Shown here: positions 1 through 51,194 of the stretch, piece by piece | Position numbering within the stretch: the first letter of the stretch is position 1 | Layout of the letters: every line of letters begins with the position of its first letter | NCBI GenBank assembly: GCA_964019165.1 | Contig: OZ025278.1 | Span: 5,344,517 to 5,408,516 of the forward strand | DNA: 64,000 nt | Source of the DNA: Mastigias papua | Lineage: Eukaryota; Cnidaria; Scyphozoa; Rhizostomeae; Mastigiidae | Reading direction: 5' to 3' | Made by a program: the position numbers and the translations under genes | The notes under the pieces: model-generated | Databases searched by the model: none | What the model saw: the letters and a program-made list of their open reading frames with translations, nothing else | Told to the model about the DNA's origin: nothing

Positions 1-2453
1 TACATAACAATGGGGTGACAATAGGTGATACCCAAGGGGAGCCTGCTTATTAGCAATTATAAATATATATTTATATTTATATATTTATATTTGTATTCAT
101 GTTTAGAAATATATGCACATGCATTATGCTTTCTGTATCTGTGCTGCAGATATTTGTGCGGCAGAGGAAAGCCATGTGTCAAAGGAATTTACCCAAGAAA
201 ACTTATACGAATGGATATGATTATGCGAATGACTTAAATGTCAGTTTATTTTTAATTGAATGAGCAAGGGTGGACGTGTATGAGAAAAAGCACTTCACAT
301 GACAAGCCCTGAGTTGACAGGCGAGACGAAGTTAGAGGGACTTCAATATTCTGGATTTGTTGCGCCAGACTGTCTTTTTTCTAAGCTTTTAGGCAAAAGG
401 ATACTTTCAGCTTAAATTGATTTTGGGGAGGAGGTAAAGATGGGCAAAACCTTCTAGCTGGACGGGCAGTGCCTCGCGTGCCCCCTTAGCTTTGTGTCCG
501 GAATCGCTTAACATCACTGCCAGTAAGAACTTTTCTGGGACTTCTAGAATGCACAACCTCTTCAGCTATCTTTAAGTCATACGAAACATTTTCACATATT
601 CTTGTGCGCAAATATATACTTTAGCTGTCATCTTTTATCTACTTCTTATCATTTTCGCATCTGTCATTGTTTATTCAAAATACATGAATTCAGGGTTTTC
701 AGAATTATTACGTAAAATATGCCAGGTCCTCTTGAAAACAATCCATTGTGGTCTAGAACATTTGCACTTTGTTTTAAGAATATATTTCATGCGAATGTCA
801 ATGCTCAAAATCGCTGAAATTTAGAAATAATTTATGAACAATGTTAGGCTCAAAATAAAAGAAATTATGAATATTACAGCTCAGCAATAAAGTATGTAGT
901 CTGTGTGCTGTGCAGTCACTCGTTCAAATATTTCTGAGATAGGCCAGAAGTTCAACTTTTGGAAATAGCTGAATATTTGTACAATTTTGAGTAGGACATG
1001 GCAAGCAGTACTGTTAGCTGTAGGTATTAAATTATAAATGGATAAAGAAAGTTATATAAAACAAGATCAAAATTCTGAGTTAGTGGATATCAGGATTACT
1101 GAAAGTGCAATTTTACAATTTTAATTGAATAGATTAATTTCAGGTCACAACAAAAATGTCCTGTTGGCTCAGAATGACATCATCTTTACAGAAACGTTTC
1201 CGTGTGAACAAATACCTATTCAATCAGGCCTGTAGACAGCTGAACTGGAATGGGGGGGGGGGAGCACAGATGTATAAGTAAAGTTAGAATCATAGGGGGG
1301 GCTTTAAATGTTATACATACGTATATGCCAGAATAGTGGTTTTTGATAGGCTTTGTGATGGAAAATGGCAGTCTGGGGGCTTTTCCCCAGAAAAAGTGTT
1401 CAAAGTAACGCCATCCAGGATGTCAGAGAACGCCCTTTTTCCGAACTGAATGTAGCAGTTTCCATCATTGATCTTCATGCTAAGATGGAGAAATTGGCCC
1501 CTTTGCACTCTTTTTTATAAGAACCAGTAAAATTGAGGTTCAGGCGGGCTGTTCTCAATTTTTTCTAAATTTCTAATTCTGAATAATTATTAATTTGTTC
1601 TTAAATTTTTGGGGTGTAGACAATTTAGACATTAGACAATATACAAGTCAGAATCAGATACCTATGGAACAGTTATTATTTTTACGAGGGAGTGACATTT
1701 CATGTTAATATATTATTTGACAGTGTATGCATCTTTGTGCAAAAATACATTTTACGATAGTACTTCAGCCTCAATTTGTTCTTAATTTATTCTTAATTTC
1801 CCAACAATTTTGAGGCTTTTGGTCTTATAAAATTGCTCTTATAAACAAGAAGTGAACCTAGTTTCATCGAAATTTGAAGATTTAAAACGACGAAGGAAAA
1901 AGCTAAACCATCTTTTCTCTTTGGTACTACGTGCATGTACACCAATGATAGAAGCAAAACTGATCTCTTACCAACACATTGAAGAGAAGACGTTTCTTAT
2001 CCTCAGATATCTGACATGGGCTACATCGAATGCACTCAAAAGGAACAATGCACTATTTCCTAACAGGGTTGCCATCTACACAAACAGAAACTCTTTTACA
2101 ACACTCGTGTCGCCACTGAAAAAGGTTAACAGTTTGTCGTACAACAAAATCAAGATATCTGCATGCCGTATATCTGTGTTATGGTGCTTCTAGGTTCAAG
2201 ATTGGGTAGAACCCAACTGAAAATAATTAAAAAGTACAGTGTAGTATACTTCTATATACAACCTCGGTGAATAATTGGGGGCAGAGCCCCCTGCCCCCCA
2301 GTGCCTACGGGTCTGATTAAATACGAACAAATACCGCATTCATTTGAATCTCAACTACTTTGTAGCTCTGTTGTGATGTCCACAATTATTTGGCTCTTTT
2401 GTAGCAAATTTGGAAATAATGAAATAATAGAACCCACAGAAGAGCACTGAGAG
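1..2453. other. Gene-free flank; no supported feature
   Basis: AT-rich sequence with only short chance ORFs. It contains a run of G around 1251-1261 and an inverted G/C fold near 2277-2300. A segment near 435-500 (GGGCAAAACCTTCTAGCTGG) recurs inverted near 6110-6165, so both may be arms of an old element. A TTTTTTATAAGAACC motif at about 1511 resembles the end of the dispersed family described elsewhere in this window. Confidence 0.5.
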
Positions 2454-3402
2454 CATTGGTGTAATGCTAAATTTTTAACAAGGGATGGGGCCCAAAATGG
2501 GTTCCCTCTTTTTATAACTTGGGATAACGTCCTTTAGAAATGCGCAGATTTAACTTAATTTGTGTTAGATCTTCCACCTAATCGTGCCGAATTGGAGTGA
2601 ATATCTTATAGTTTGTTCCGCCTCCTTTGGATCCAGAGGTGTTTTTAGAGCGGGGATAGGAAAGCTTGGGGGGTCTGGTTGCAAACCCCTAGGAAAAGTC
2701 TCAAAATTACGATGCTTGAATCTGAAGAAAATATTTTTTTTAAATAGAGATGCACCTTTTTTAGATGAACAACGATAGATGAAATCATTGATATACTTGG
2801 AGAAACTCAAATTGGCCTTTTGGCTATTCAAAATCGAGCGATATAGCTCGTAGAAATTTTAAAAATTGACAACACTGATCGAAGCCATTATGCCAGTGTG
2901 TTGAGCCACTCGCCTAGCATTAATATTACCCGTATTAGAAGCGTTATATGATATTTCAGACCAATCTAAGCAGAGTCCAGAAAAAGTCACGGCTCCACGG
3001 CTCTGAACCGGAGGAGAATTTTGCTCTCCATGCCGTATTTGAGGAAGGTATTGAAATTTGTATCAATAATCCAGTTTCTGCAAAGTTTTTATATAATGCG
3101 ACATCGACCGTAAAAGGCATAGCCCATTTACAGTACAAGCTTCCGAGATATGCACATTGCAGAATTGAAGAACTTTGGCTAGTTTTGATAGTCTTAAAAG
3201 AGGAAGGTTTACGATGAAAATTTGACAGCCGGAGGAAGGTTAGAAAAAAGCGGGAGTTGCATATTTCGACTGAAGTAAGAAAATGACGGACTCATTTCAA
3301 CAATCTAGAAAGCTAAGGGGGCTGCGCCCCCCCCCCCCAAAGCTACAATAAGTTTAATAAAGGGGGTTGTGCCTTTCTGAGCCCCCCAGTACTACACCCC
3401 TG
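2454..3402. mobile_element. hAT-like nonautonomous element (diverged)
   Basis: The left end CATTGGTGTAATGC and right end CTACACCCCTG are imperfect inverted repeats. They are flanked by ACTGAGAG and ACAAAGAG (6 of 8 identical, the duplication length of hAT). The left interior (TGCTAAATTTTTAACAA) and G/C-rich right end resemble the element at 26372-26641, so the two belong to one family. The 949-bp body carries only short ORFs. Confidence 0.5.
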
Positions 3403-4150
3403 ACAAAGAGTATTGTATGATGACCAGGAATCCTCGTTTGAACTAGTTTTAATGAGAAAGGGCTCATGAACGACGAGAAGAGTCTGCAAGCTGTCATAGT
3501 TGAAATTTAAGACCATTAATCATCTAAACACGAAATATATGAGAGAGATCTTTTGTCAAACAATATGTATATTACATGTCGTAAAACTATATAGGGTCCC
3601 AATTGTAAACTCTAAAAAAGTTTGAAACAAGTTCCTATGCAATCAGTAAAAGTCTACTGTGGCGTACAGTAAGTGACGAAATTAAAAGTGTTGCTCTATA
3701 CAGATATTCAGGAAAGAGATATGCCACGACGATGGCCTAAACTGCATGTGCCATATTTGCACTATTTGGTTAGTTGCTTTGTTTGTTTCTTTTTTATTGT
3801 ATATATTCAAAGTTAGTTTTATTTAGTATTCAGTTACTGTTTTTGTAGTCAACTTTAAGTATATTGAAGTGAAATGAATCAATGTTCGTCGTCTGCAATT
3901 AGTAGCTATCTATTTTAACATTAACATCTATCAAAAAGCTAACGCATTTTTTGCAATACAATGTACCGTTCATAGTTAAAAACGACAGAGGGTCGTTGAA
4001 TTCTGGCTATAAATGGTACATACAATATATAACAATTGATAATGCATAGTGAAACACAGTAATTATAGAAAGAATAAAGAGTACCAGAAGTTTGTCTCAA
4101 GATAGATGCCATAAGGTCCAATGTAAGCAGGAAAGTGATATATGGATTAA
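3403..4150. other. Gene-free stretch
   Basis: No coding or structural signal seen; AT-rich spacer between the hAT-like element and the pentanucleotide repeat. Confidence 0.4.
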
Positions 4151-4300
4151 TCAATGATTTTATGTGATTTGATTTGATTTGATATGATATGATATGATAT
4201 ATGATATGATATGATATGATATGATATGATATGATATGATATGATTTGATTTGATTTGAATTGATATGATTTGATTTGATTTGATATGATTTTATTCGAA
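4151..4300. repeat. Pentanucleotide tandem repeat (GATAT/GATTT)n
   Basis: Interspersed TGATT and TGATA pentamers run for about 140 bases with a homogeneous GATAT core around 4180-4245, flanked by GATTT variants on both sides. Confidence 0.9.
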
Positions 4301-4940
4301 TATTGTATATGCTAGCTATCTGTCTTTTAATACCAAAATGTGAATGAGCAAAGCTTGATCATTATGTACATACTTGTCTAGTTAGGTTAGATTGTGCTCT
4401 AGTTTTCAATAATCGATACAGTTTGCAATCATGGTTGCATGTTTTCCAAGTTAAGGGGTGCTTTCTGAGCATTACTAAAACCAATAACAACGAGGTATAT
4501 GAAAAGCCAGGCAAGGCCTTCAGAGCTTAGACTCCTTGAAAAGCCAGAAAATGCCAAATTTGCCTGTAGAACGGCCTATATGGCAACCCTGCATGAAATC
4601 ATGTGTTTGTTCACAATAAGTATGAGCGAAATCTAGCCTCTCATCTCTTGTGATGTGACTTTCACTAAGCCGATGGTGTGGGGGTGAGGATTTGTTTTTC
4701 ACATAAATACAAAGCGAAAATGTTGAGTTTTCTTAAGGAAGGTGAAATGTCGTCTCTCGGCCTCTGATCTCCCAGGACACGTGGTTGTCCTCACATATAT
4801 GTTTTTGTTATAAGACACTAGTGTAAGTTTATACGAAACATTTCATTTTCATTTTATAGTTTCATTTTAAATTCTTTGTTCATTGTAGCCCCGTAAATCA
4901 ATAAAAGTAAATAAAGGCATGAAATCTACTTGTAATATAT

Positions 4941-5360
4941 GCTTTTTTTATAAGAAACCACTTTATAAGGGACCATGTAGAATGCCGAAATATTTAAAGA
5001 TTTTATACCACTAAAGTAAAATTCCCTAAGGAACTGCTCATTTTGAACAATTTTTATTGCACCAAACAATCAAGAATTAGGAAGCTGGTTCCATGCATTT
5101 GTAGTCAAAACCCGTATAGGTTATTTGCTATGCATGTGTTAAGTCCTTCATTTTTCACTGATCTTACTTTACAGCCAAAATCAAAGGCAGAATTCAGGAT
5201 TTTAATGTTCTACACGTGTCTGTACCATTTTAAAGCACTTATTGTGAAGTCAAAATTGAGGAACTGTTGAGGAACTTTTAGTACTGCGATTTGATCATTG
5301 GAGGCCCAAAAATAAGAAAGTTTTGGAACTAGCCATGAGCTAGGTTCCTTAGAAAAAAGG
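4941..5360 (+). repeat. Dispersed repeat family copy A (TIR-bearing MITE)
   Basis: It begins GCTTTTTTTATAAGAAACC and ends with the inverse of CCTTTTTTCTAAGGAACC, giving terminal inverted repeats of about 18 bp. The body matches by eye the copies at 10981-11384 (inverted), 48691-49565 and 50581-50692. Shared segments include AATTCCCTAAGGAA, a GTCTGTACCAT stretch and the closing GAGCTAGGTTCC. No coding capacity is seen. A target-site duplication is not obvious. Confidence 0.6.
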
Positions 5361-6991
5361 CCTTGTATACTCATGTTGAAAAGTAAATGAGTGTTAGGAA
5401 AAGAAAAGACTTAAGCACAAGGGGAAGACTTGCATGTATTGACGACTTCTCTAAAATAACACTGTTTTTGCTAGAATATTTTTATCAAGCTGGAGAGAAA
5501 ACAAACAACATCTGTCTCTCAAGTGTTTTGAATTAAACATTCTATTTCTTGTCGCACAGTTACCTTGTACTCACTTGAAATTTTCGGAATTTTAAGATAC
5601 AGTTAAGGCTTGATTGACAAATATTTAGATATATTACAGGTCATGATGAATCCAGGAAGCCAATACAGGATAATGACACGTCTGTCACAAGTTAGTGGTG
5701 TTCAGTTTGAACACTGCCAGACGCTTGAACAGTGGCAGACACTGTGTTTATTGGGGAGGGGAAAAGCAGGCTATGGAAGTCTGGGGCGAAGCTCTGAAGA
5801 AAACTTTTAGTGACTACACCCTAAAAATTCAATTGTTCTTTGAAATTATAGGGGCGAAAGTCCCCCTCTCTCCTCTCAAATGTCTGCCATTGCTTTTAAG
5901 TAAATGGTAAAGTGATTTTTAAGTTTCTCGTGTAGTTTTACAGAGCGCATGTGTTTGTATAGGGAGCATGTGAATGAGAGTGGGATGATGTAAATGCTTG
6001 TTTCTCTATGTATTCGAGCCGAACATTTCGTGTTACCAGAGGACCAAAGGTGCCAACGCGAATTACCCTTCTGACTAATCAGTATTGTGCAATACGAAGC
6101 ATGAAGTTAAGGGGCTCACGAGCGCTGGGCTTTGCCCACCCAGCTAGAAGATTTTGCTCTTCTTTGCACGAACAGCAATTGTAGGAGGACAAAATTTTTC
6201 ACCCAATCACGTAGAAATATAGCAAATCTTAATCTTACGCAAGACATCTAGAAGCAGGGATATATTAGTTGATATCCTTTCATATTCTTATAAGAACGCC
6301 TAGTTCTTTGAAGAAAGTAATGCCTTCATATTTCATATTTTATATATTCAATTAGTAAAATGTTTGATTTTGGATCGAACTTCAGTCTTAAATTATTAGT
6401 TGAATATTCTGTTGGCATTACAGAATTTCACTATCGCACGAACAAGCGGGAAAATTCGATAAGATGTTTCTGCCTTCTTGTGCGATAGTGAAATTGCGTC
6501 ATTTGACCTGAAACCAAAAGGAAATTTTGAAAGCTTTTTTTGTGTGTTACTCCATCGTAGAAAAAAAACAAGAACAAAACAGAACATGAGTTTTGGTATC
6601 TTCAGTTTAGAACTTTATCCAGAAGCACTGTTTCTTCTCTTGTCTTCTATGATATGGATATAAGGGCCCAAGATTAACAAATCTATTGGCAATCGTTGTT
6701 TAATTTGCCAGTTTCTGCGTACTGGCTGACCTTAGAGGTTAAGATCTCACATAGTGATATCATTTTGTTGTTTAGTAGAACTCCTCCTCCCTCCACCAAA
6801 AATATTACTACGTCCTCCTTGCGTTTGTATCTCTTTCCCCCAAAAATGTTACAAGGACAGTATGTTAAGATGTGTATTATGTTAAGAAAATAAAAAAGTT
6901 AGTTTCGTACACAGTCAAGAAAGCAAATTTATATCCTATTTGTCAATGGTATGTGAGCCTGGTACATAAGATTAATTACGCTGCCCTTTCC
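5361..6991. other. Gene-free stretch with possible old repeat end
   Basis: No gene supported. Around 6110-6165 (GGGCTTTGCCCACCCAGC, CTAGAAGATTTTGCTC) the sequence is the inverted counterpart of 435-500. A short A-rich run lies at 6560-6580. Confidence 0.4.
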
Positions 6992-8191
6992 GGGATACAT
7001 TAAAAACGAAAACTTCCGGACGATCAAACTCTCGGACAGTTTCATGTCCGAAATTTATTTGTCAGAGATACCTTGTTGTCCAAAGTTTTATAGTCCGAAA
7101 TTGTAGTTTTTTATATAAGGAAACATTCAGATATGTCCTGTTTGAAGCGTGTTAGTCAACATTAGTCATCTAAACATACAACTACGCAATGTCCTTTGCA
7201 TTCATCATCTAATGTACAGCTTCACATTGTTCTTCCTCGTTTCATTTTCATCATGTTCCAAAAACAAAAGCAGCTCTTCTTTATTTGCTAACTATACATT
7301 CACTGTCAGCTATTTCAAAGGAAGATGTGCTTCCTGTATTTATTTCGCTTTCATTTTCTGTCCCGACCTCATAGTTGGCGTTAATTATCACGATGCAATT
7401 ATAATCTTTTTCATCATTAATTTTCATGGTTACTGTCAGAAGAATCTCCCACCCATTTGTTTGAATAAGGGAAGGTCGGTATTTTCATTGGTTACAATGC
7501 CATGAAGAACACCATCTCTGTCGTGAAAAATGATATGACTCTTAAGTTTCTCTTGGCGTATGTTTTAACTTCCAATCTACAGTGTGAGGACCTGAAAGCA
7601 AAGCAGTTCGGTCTTTTTCGGCGAGGGGTGGATGAAATCTATAATCGAGCTGATTTCCAAATACTTCGGGGGCCTGGGGGCAAAATGCCTTGAAACAATT
7701 TAAGACCACGCACTTCTATGCAGATAAAAGCAGGGAATCGCCCTTTGTCTCCAAATTTCTGATACAAGTGCAACTTGCAATTAAGTGGTTCCCTTTCCCC
7801 CTAAATATTAAGATTTGTATTGATTGCTTAGGTAGAGGAATGATGGGGTGTCACCCACTCATTGCTTTGGGGTTTGGAGAGAACATTAAAACGCAAAATT
7901 TTTCAAATTTTGAGACCTTGACTACTGAGTTGGAGCCATAGGACTCAATTGAATATCTAGATCAAGCATTACATAAGTAGTAAACAAAATCATTATCTGC
8001 ATAGCTGTTTTCTTATTTTGTTGGTACTACAGAAGTTTACTGTAACCCAGAAAAGAAATTATCGTAGCATGTTTTACTTCGTCTGAAAGTTTTTATGTCC
8101 GAAAATTGTTTTATCCGATGCTATTAAAAAATAGTCCGAAAGTATTTTGTCCAAAATTTTGAATCAGAAAGGTTTCGGTTTTAATGCACCC
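6992..8191. mobile_element. Candidate 1.2-kb TIR element (nonautonomous)
   Basis: The left end reads GGGATACATTAAAAACGAAA. The reverse complement of the right end reads GGGTGCATTAAAACCGAAAC, giving about 28-bp inverted repeats with a few differences. Both subterminal regions carry repeated GTCCGAAA motifs in opposite orientation (7020-7110 and 8080-8160). Internal ORFs are short and unlike any transposase I know. No clear target-site duplication is seen, and the right end is abutted by another MITE. Confidence 0.5.
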
Positions 8192-8194
8192 TAG

Positions 8195-8414
8195 AGGCCC
8201 TTTACATGAGAAATTTCAGGCCGGTTTGAAATTGAACTCAAATTCAAAACTGAGCTGCATCCTGGAAAACGCAGTATTGTTGTTGGTGTTGCGTGATTTG
8301 ACTTCAAGGCGATTTCAAATATCCATGTGAATGCAAAGGAAATTAGCCCACCCGAAATGAACTCAAGCCGGCGTGAGTCTCAAATCAATCTGAAATTTCT
8401 TGTGTGAAGGCCCT
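8195..8414. mobile_element. 220-bp MITE with 5-bp target duplication CCTAG
   Basis: Termini are AGGCCCTTTACATGAGAAAT and, inverted, AGGGCCTTCACACAAGAAAT, so inverted repeats of at least 20 bp. The insertion is flanked by exact CCTAG at 8190-8194 and 8415-8419. It lies 310 bp upstream of the receptor start codon and immediately beside the end of the preceding element. Confidence 0.7.
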
Positions 8415-8723
8415 CCTAGACACACAAAAGATGAAAACAAACAAAGACCTTCTCATATGATTCAAAGGATTACTGAATCTTGTCGACAGATTGACAGTCT
8501 CCAGGTCAATGTGAGCAGGTCAATAGAGTTCAAGCGGAAGGACTGTAAACACACTACAACCAAAAATGACTACGAGAAACTGGATGTATGCAAAATATAT
8601 TGAGACATGGTGCAAAGTGCAATACATTGAAGAGCAGATTGCTTACCATTTTAACTAACTGTAGCTTACCTACAAACGACATATTTTCAACGGTCAGTAC
8701 CGACCTGTGTGCAAAGGCGTACG

Positions 8724-47497
<38,774 letters not shown>

Positions 47498-48690
47498 AGT
47501 TGGAGGCTTTGCAACTATTCCCGGTATTTGTTAGTTTCTCTCCAGAACGTTCCAAAGAGTTTTAGATCTTAGAAAATTGTGTAAGTTAGCTTGAATAGAG
47601 GAAAATGACTTAGAGCAGAATATGTTGAGGGAGAACCAGAGATATGCCGACTGGTGGTATGGGGCGTAGGACGTGGGGACGTCCAGCCCCCCGAAAGTTA
47701 ACGACATTTTAAGAAAATTGGCTATATAGCAAGGGATTTATTGTGCATTGGGAAGTTGGAACAAATTTCAACCCGTAATTTGTTATTCTGTTGATCATCC
47801 TTGGCCATAATAAACTCTGTTTTTGTGATATTGCAAATAACTTGCTGTAACTAGCAGCTTTTATCATTTTTCCTTATGTTCCGGAAAATACAGTTTGTTG
47901 AATGCAAAAGGCTGGCCACTTTTTCTAAGGCCCCCCCCCCCCAAGCAGAAGTATCAAATGACATCTCTGGGGAGAACTATAAAGATTGTGAAAATAGACG
48001 GGATTTTAACCAAGTATCTTCTGATATGGGGAAGGATCATACAGTAATATGAGGGATATTTCACTTGATTCCATCTTTGTTTGGGATTTCTGGCTTGCTT
48101 GAAGGATTGTTTCGTTATATACTTTTCAGAAAGTGCGTACCGTACGGTCATACCCTTGCATCCTCGATTTGATTACTACTGGAGTTTGTTCAGAGTTGAG
48201 CGAGTTTTCTCTGTCAGGGATCTTTATTGTCTAGTCTGTATCTACCTCTGTCTCAACCTTATTTAAGTATGTCTGTTGTCAATAGTTCTCTGCGTTTATA
48301 GCATTTGATTCTCGGGGGAAAGTTCCAGCTGTCGATCTCTGGCTAGCGAAACGGGTTTTCATTACATTTGAACAGATAGCAATTGGTTCTACGCAAGGTT
48401 GCGTGTCACTGTTGACATGGGCTAGCCCATCGTTCTGAATTGTTGCTGAGGCTTTATTAGCGAGTGGTTTGACACTACAAGTTCATGGGGAAGATTAGTT
48501 AATCACTTGTTCAATCCAATGCCAGTTTAATTAAAAATAGGCAATGCCTACACTCAGATAAGCGGATTGTCTTCAGTCACTCCACATCAAGCGTTTACTC
48601 ATCAATGCTAGAGCATTTGAAGAAGGACTTCTGGAGAACATCACTGGAACTTTCAGGCTCATTCTTTCCTTTTATACCTATCAGCATACA
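47498..48690. other. Receptor 3' UTR and downstream spacer
   Basis: The 3' UTR probably ends soon after AATAAA at 47809. A C-run lies around 47930-47942. No other gene seen. Confidence 0.4.
47809..47814 (+). promoter_or_regulatory. Candidate polyadenylation signal AATAAA of the receptor gene
   Basis: A canonical AATAAA about 310 bases after the receptor stop codon, followed by a T-rich stretch. It is the first canonical hexamer I see downstream of the TGA. Confidence 0.45.
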
Positions 48691-48736
48691 CGCTTTTTTA
48701 TAAGGAACCACTTTTTATACAAGGAGCCTACATGTA

Positions 48737-48992
48737 CAGTACCCACCAAAAGAAACGTCCCATGTGATTTGTTTCATGCTCAATCGAAGTTTAAAGTATT
48801 GTTTCTTTTGGTGTGTATTGCCGTTCCCACGGGAACTCCGAAGCTAGGTACAGAAAAACAACGGCAATCATTTGAGATCTTACTTAAGCTTCATTTCTGT
48901 ATATTTTATTCTGTGTATTTCTGTACATTATAGTTTTTAATAAAGTTTTGTGTTGCAAATATCCAATGGAACGTTTCTTTTGGTAGGTACTG
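48737..48992. mobile_element. 256-bp Tc1/mariner-like MITE
   Basis: The left CAGTACCCACCAAAAGAAAC and inverted right CAGTACCTACCAAAAGAAAC continue CGTCCCAT/CGTTCCAT. TA flanks each end (48735-48736, 48993-48994). Comparison with copy A of the host repeat, which lacks the insertion at the same point, confirms the boundaries. Non-coding. Confidence 0.8.
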
Positions 48993-49328
48993 TATGATGC
49001 CGAAATGTTTAAAGAACTTACACTGCCAGAGGAAAATTCCCTAAGGAATTTTTCAATGTGAAAATTATTTACCACAGCAAACAATCTAGGATTAGGAACC
49101 CTGCTCCATTCATTTGCAGACAAAACGTGCATAAGTTATTACAGCCTTTGTCAATTTTTGCATTTTTCATTGGTCTTCAGTTATAGCCAAAATTAGAGGC
49201 AAAATTCAGAACTTCAATGTTTGCATGTGTCTGTACCATATGTATGACACTAAATGTGGAGTGAGAATTAAGGAACTATTAAGGCAATTTTTACTACTAC
49301 AATTAACATTTGATGGTCCAAAAATAAG

Positions 49329-49360
<32 letters not shown>

Positions 49361-49373
49361 GTAATAATAATAA
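49329..49373. repeat. (AAT)n microsatellite
   Basis: About 15 AAT units with one AGT interruption, inside dispersed repeat copy B. Confidence 0.95.
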
Positions 49374-49565
49374 GACCATATTTATACAGGTAAACTTGTT
49401 CAGCAAAAATGAATTTGCTGCTATCAATCAAGGACCTGTGAAACTAATGTACCTACGATATAAAAGTTACAACAATATAGTTTAAAAAGTTCTTTACAAT
49501 AATAGAATCTAAATAGAACTTTTGGAACTAGGCCTTGAGCTAGGTTCCATATAAAATAAAAAGCG

Positions 49566-50564
49566 TATAGTTGGACTTCGCAAAAGGTAATGCCCTATAT
49601 TTTTTAAAATTTCACTGTTTTGCTCTTGCTTCCATTTGTGTGGGTGCATGCCTGCTAGATTGGTAAGCCACTATATAAGAGATTACAAACTGTACAATAG
49701 AAAATACAGGACATCCATGTAAACTAGCCCGCAGCTGTAGGACAGCAGCATTTTGATAAAAATATCGCATGCCTTAACCTTCCAGCATTTTTTTAGTGTC
49801 TTTGTATGTTGCAGATAACTAAGAAAGAAGTGGGAACTTTTTCAAAAACTGATGCACGGGGGTTTTATTAACTGGGGGGGGGGGGATTTTCCAGATAGGA
49901 AACCTGTCATTCATTAAGTAATAGAACACCATGTTCCATGGTCAAATAACTTACTTATAACTAAATAGACCACTCAAAACGTCAATGCAGTGGCATATTA
50001 TCTTTTCGAAAATACAAAACGAACAACTTATGCCTGACATATAATTGACATGTGCCTTTGACGCTCCAACTGACTAAAAGTAGTAAGCGCGGCGGGGGGT
50101 CTTAGCACCCGAGAGTAAAAGACGAAAACGGTTTAGGAACTGGTAGTTCTACAAGCAAAATCACTTAGCAGCTTGTTAATTTCGAATATTTTTATCACTG
50201 CATACGAGCGAGAACTAGGAAGCCTGTCCATTCGCTGTAGTGACACACCCGCTGAGGGATTGTATGGGACCCTGGACAAATAGAAAATGCGGGGCCCCTT
50301 GATGATGTCTTTATGAAAGTTAAAAGGTGCCAGAAAATCTCTTTGTAGCTTGCTCGGGCCTCTCCCAGGTTCGGGCCTCTCCCAGGCTCGGTGCCTGGGG
50401 CAATCTACTCGGCCTGCCCCCATCTCGGTGGGTATGTAGTCAAATTCGTATAATTTGTACATGGCCCCTTTAGCAATATTTCATCGAGGAGTTTGGATTG
50501 AAACCTACTTTGTCTGTAGTATCCTGTCCTAACATACATATAACTCATATAGTATCTATATAGT
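49566..50564. other. Gene-free stretch
   Basis: Contains a G-run around 49876-49887. No gene or clear element recognised. Confidence 0.4.
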
Positions 50565-50580
50565 AATATCTGTACTACGA

Positions 50581-50692
50581 AATTAGCAATTGAACTTAAG
50601 GAGCTATTAAGACATTTCCATAAGAAGTATTTGCCAAAAGAGATCCAAATAGAAATGATGTTAGAAGTGAAATCTTGAGCCAAGCTCCTTGC
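50581..50692 (+). repeat. Dispersed repeat family copy C (partial)
   Basis: Matches the 3' third of copies A and B (TAAGGAGCTATTAAG, then GAGCCAAGCTCCTTG and an inverted CGCGTTTTTCTT end). The 5' part is missing or too diverged to see. Confidence 0.45.
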
Positions 50693-50944
50693 AAGAAAAA
50701 CGCGTATTTTAATCAGAGCTGTGTTCTAACTGTTCACCTATTTGAAATTCACAATTTAATTGATTGTTCTTAGTAGAAAGTGATATCTCTGGTACTATAC
50801 ATGTCTCTAAGTGCTAGTAAACAATGCTTAATCAATTAAAAGTTAAGGTTTTACTTTACCGCTTTAATCAGCTTTGTATTGTGTTAGCTGTATACCGGTA
50901 GATAGAAGAAGCTAAATTTACCACAACAAAGTCTTGAAATATTT

Positions 50945-51140
50945 TAATAAAACTTATTAGAACAACTCGCAAAAGAACCACCTCGTCAAACTAAACACAA
51001 CAATGATGTATATGAATCGAAAGAGGTAAAAAGCATGAAGTTGAAACAGCAGGTATATAATTTAAACAACAAAACGCAGCATGGTATACGGAAGTGTCAG
51101 TCACCAAACATGAGTCATAATTCAGATTGACTTCTTAACA
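50945..51140 (-). repeat. Copia 3' LTR (196 bp)
   Basis: On the element strand it begins TGTTAAGAAGTC and ends in TTATTA. Apart from one base (50950 versus 55306) it appears identical to the other LTR. Confidence 0.9.
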
Positions 51141-51194
51141 CTCCCACTTGACGAATGTTTCTTGCTGTAAACAAAGTTTGTACAAAAAGTATTT

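Larger units (their letters stand above)
48691..49565 (+). repeat. Dispersed repeat family copy B, with nested insertions
   Basis: Starts CGCTTTTTTATAAGGAACC and ends with the inverse of CGCTTTTTATTTTATATGG. The body is parallel to copy A but enlarged by a Tc1/mariner-like MITE (48737-48992) and an AAT microsatellite (about 49329-49373). It closes with GGAACTAGGCCTTGAGCTAG. Confidence 0.65.

Noticed and set aside
1852..2193. 113-codon + strand ORF
   Set aside because: No motif, no Kozak or splice support, random-looking composition.
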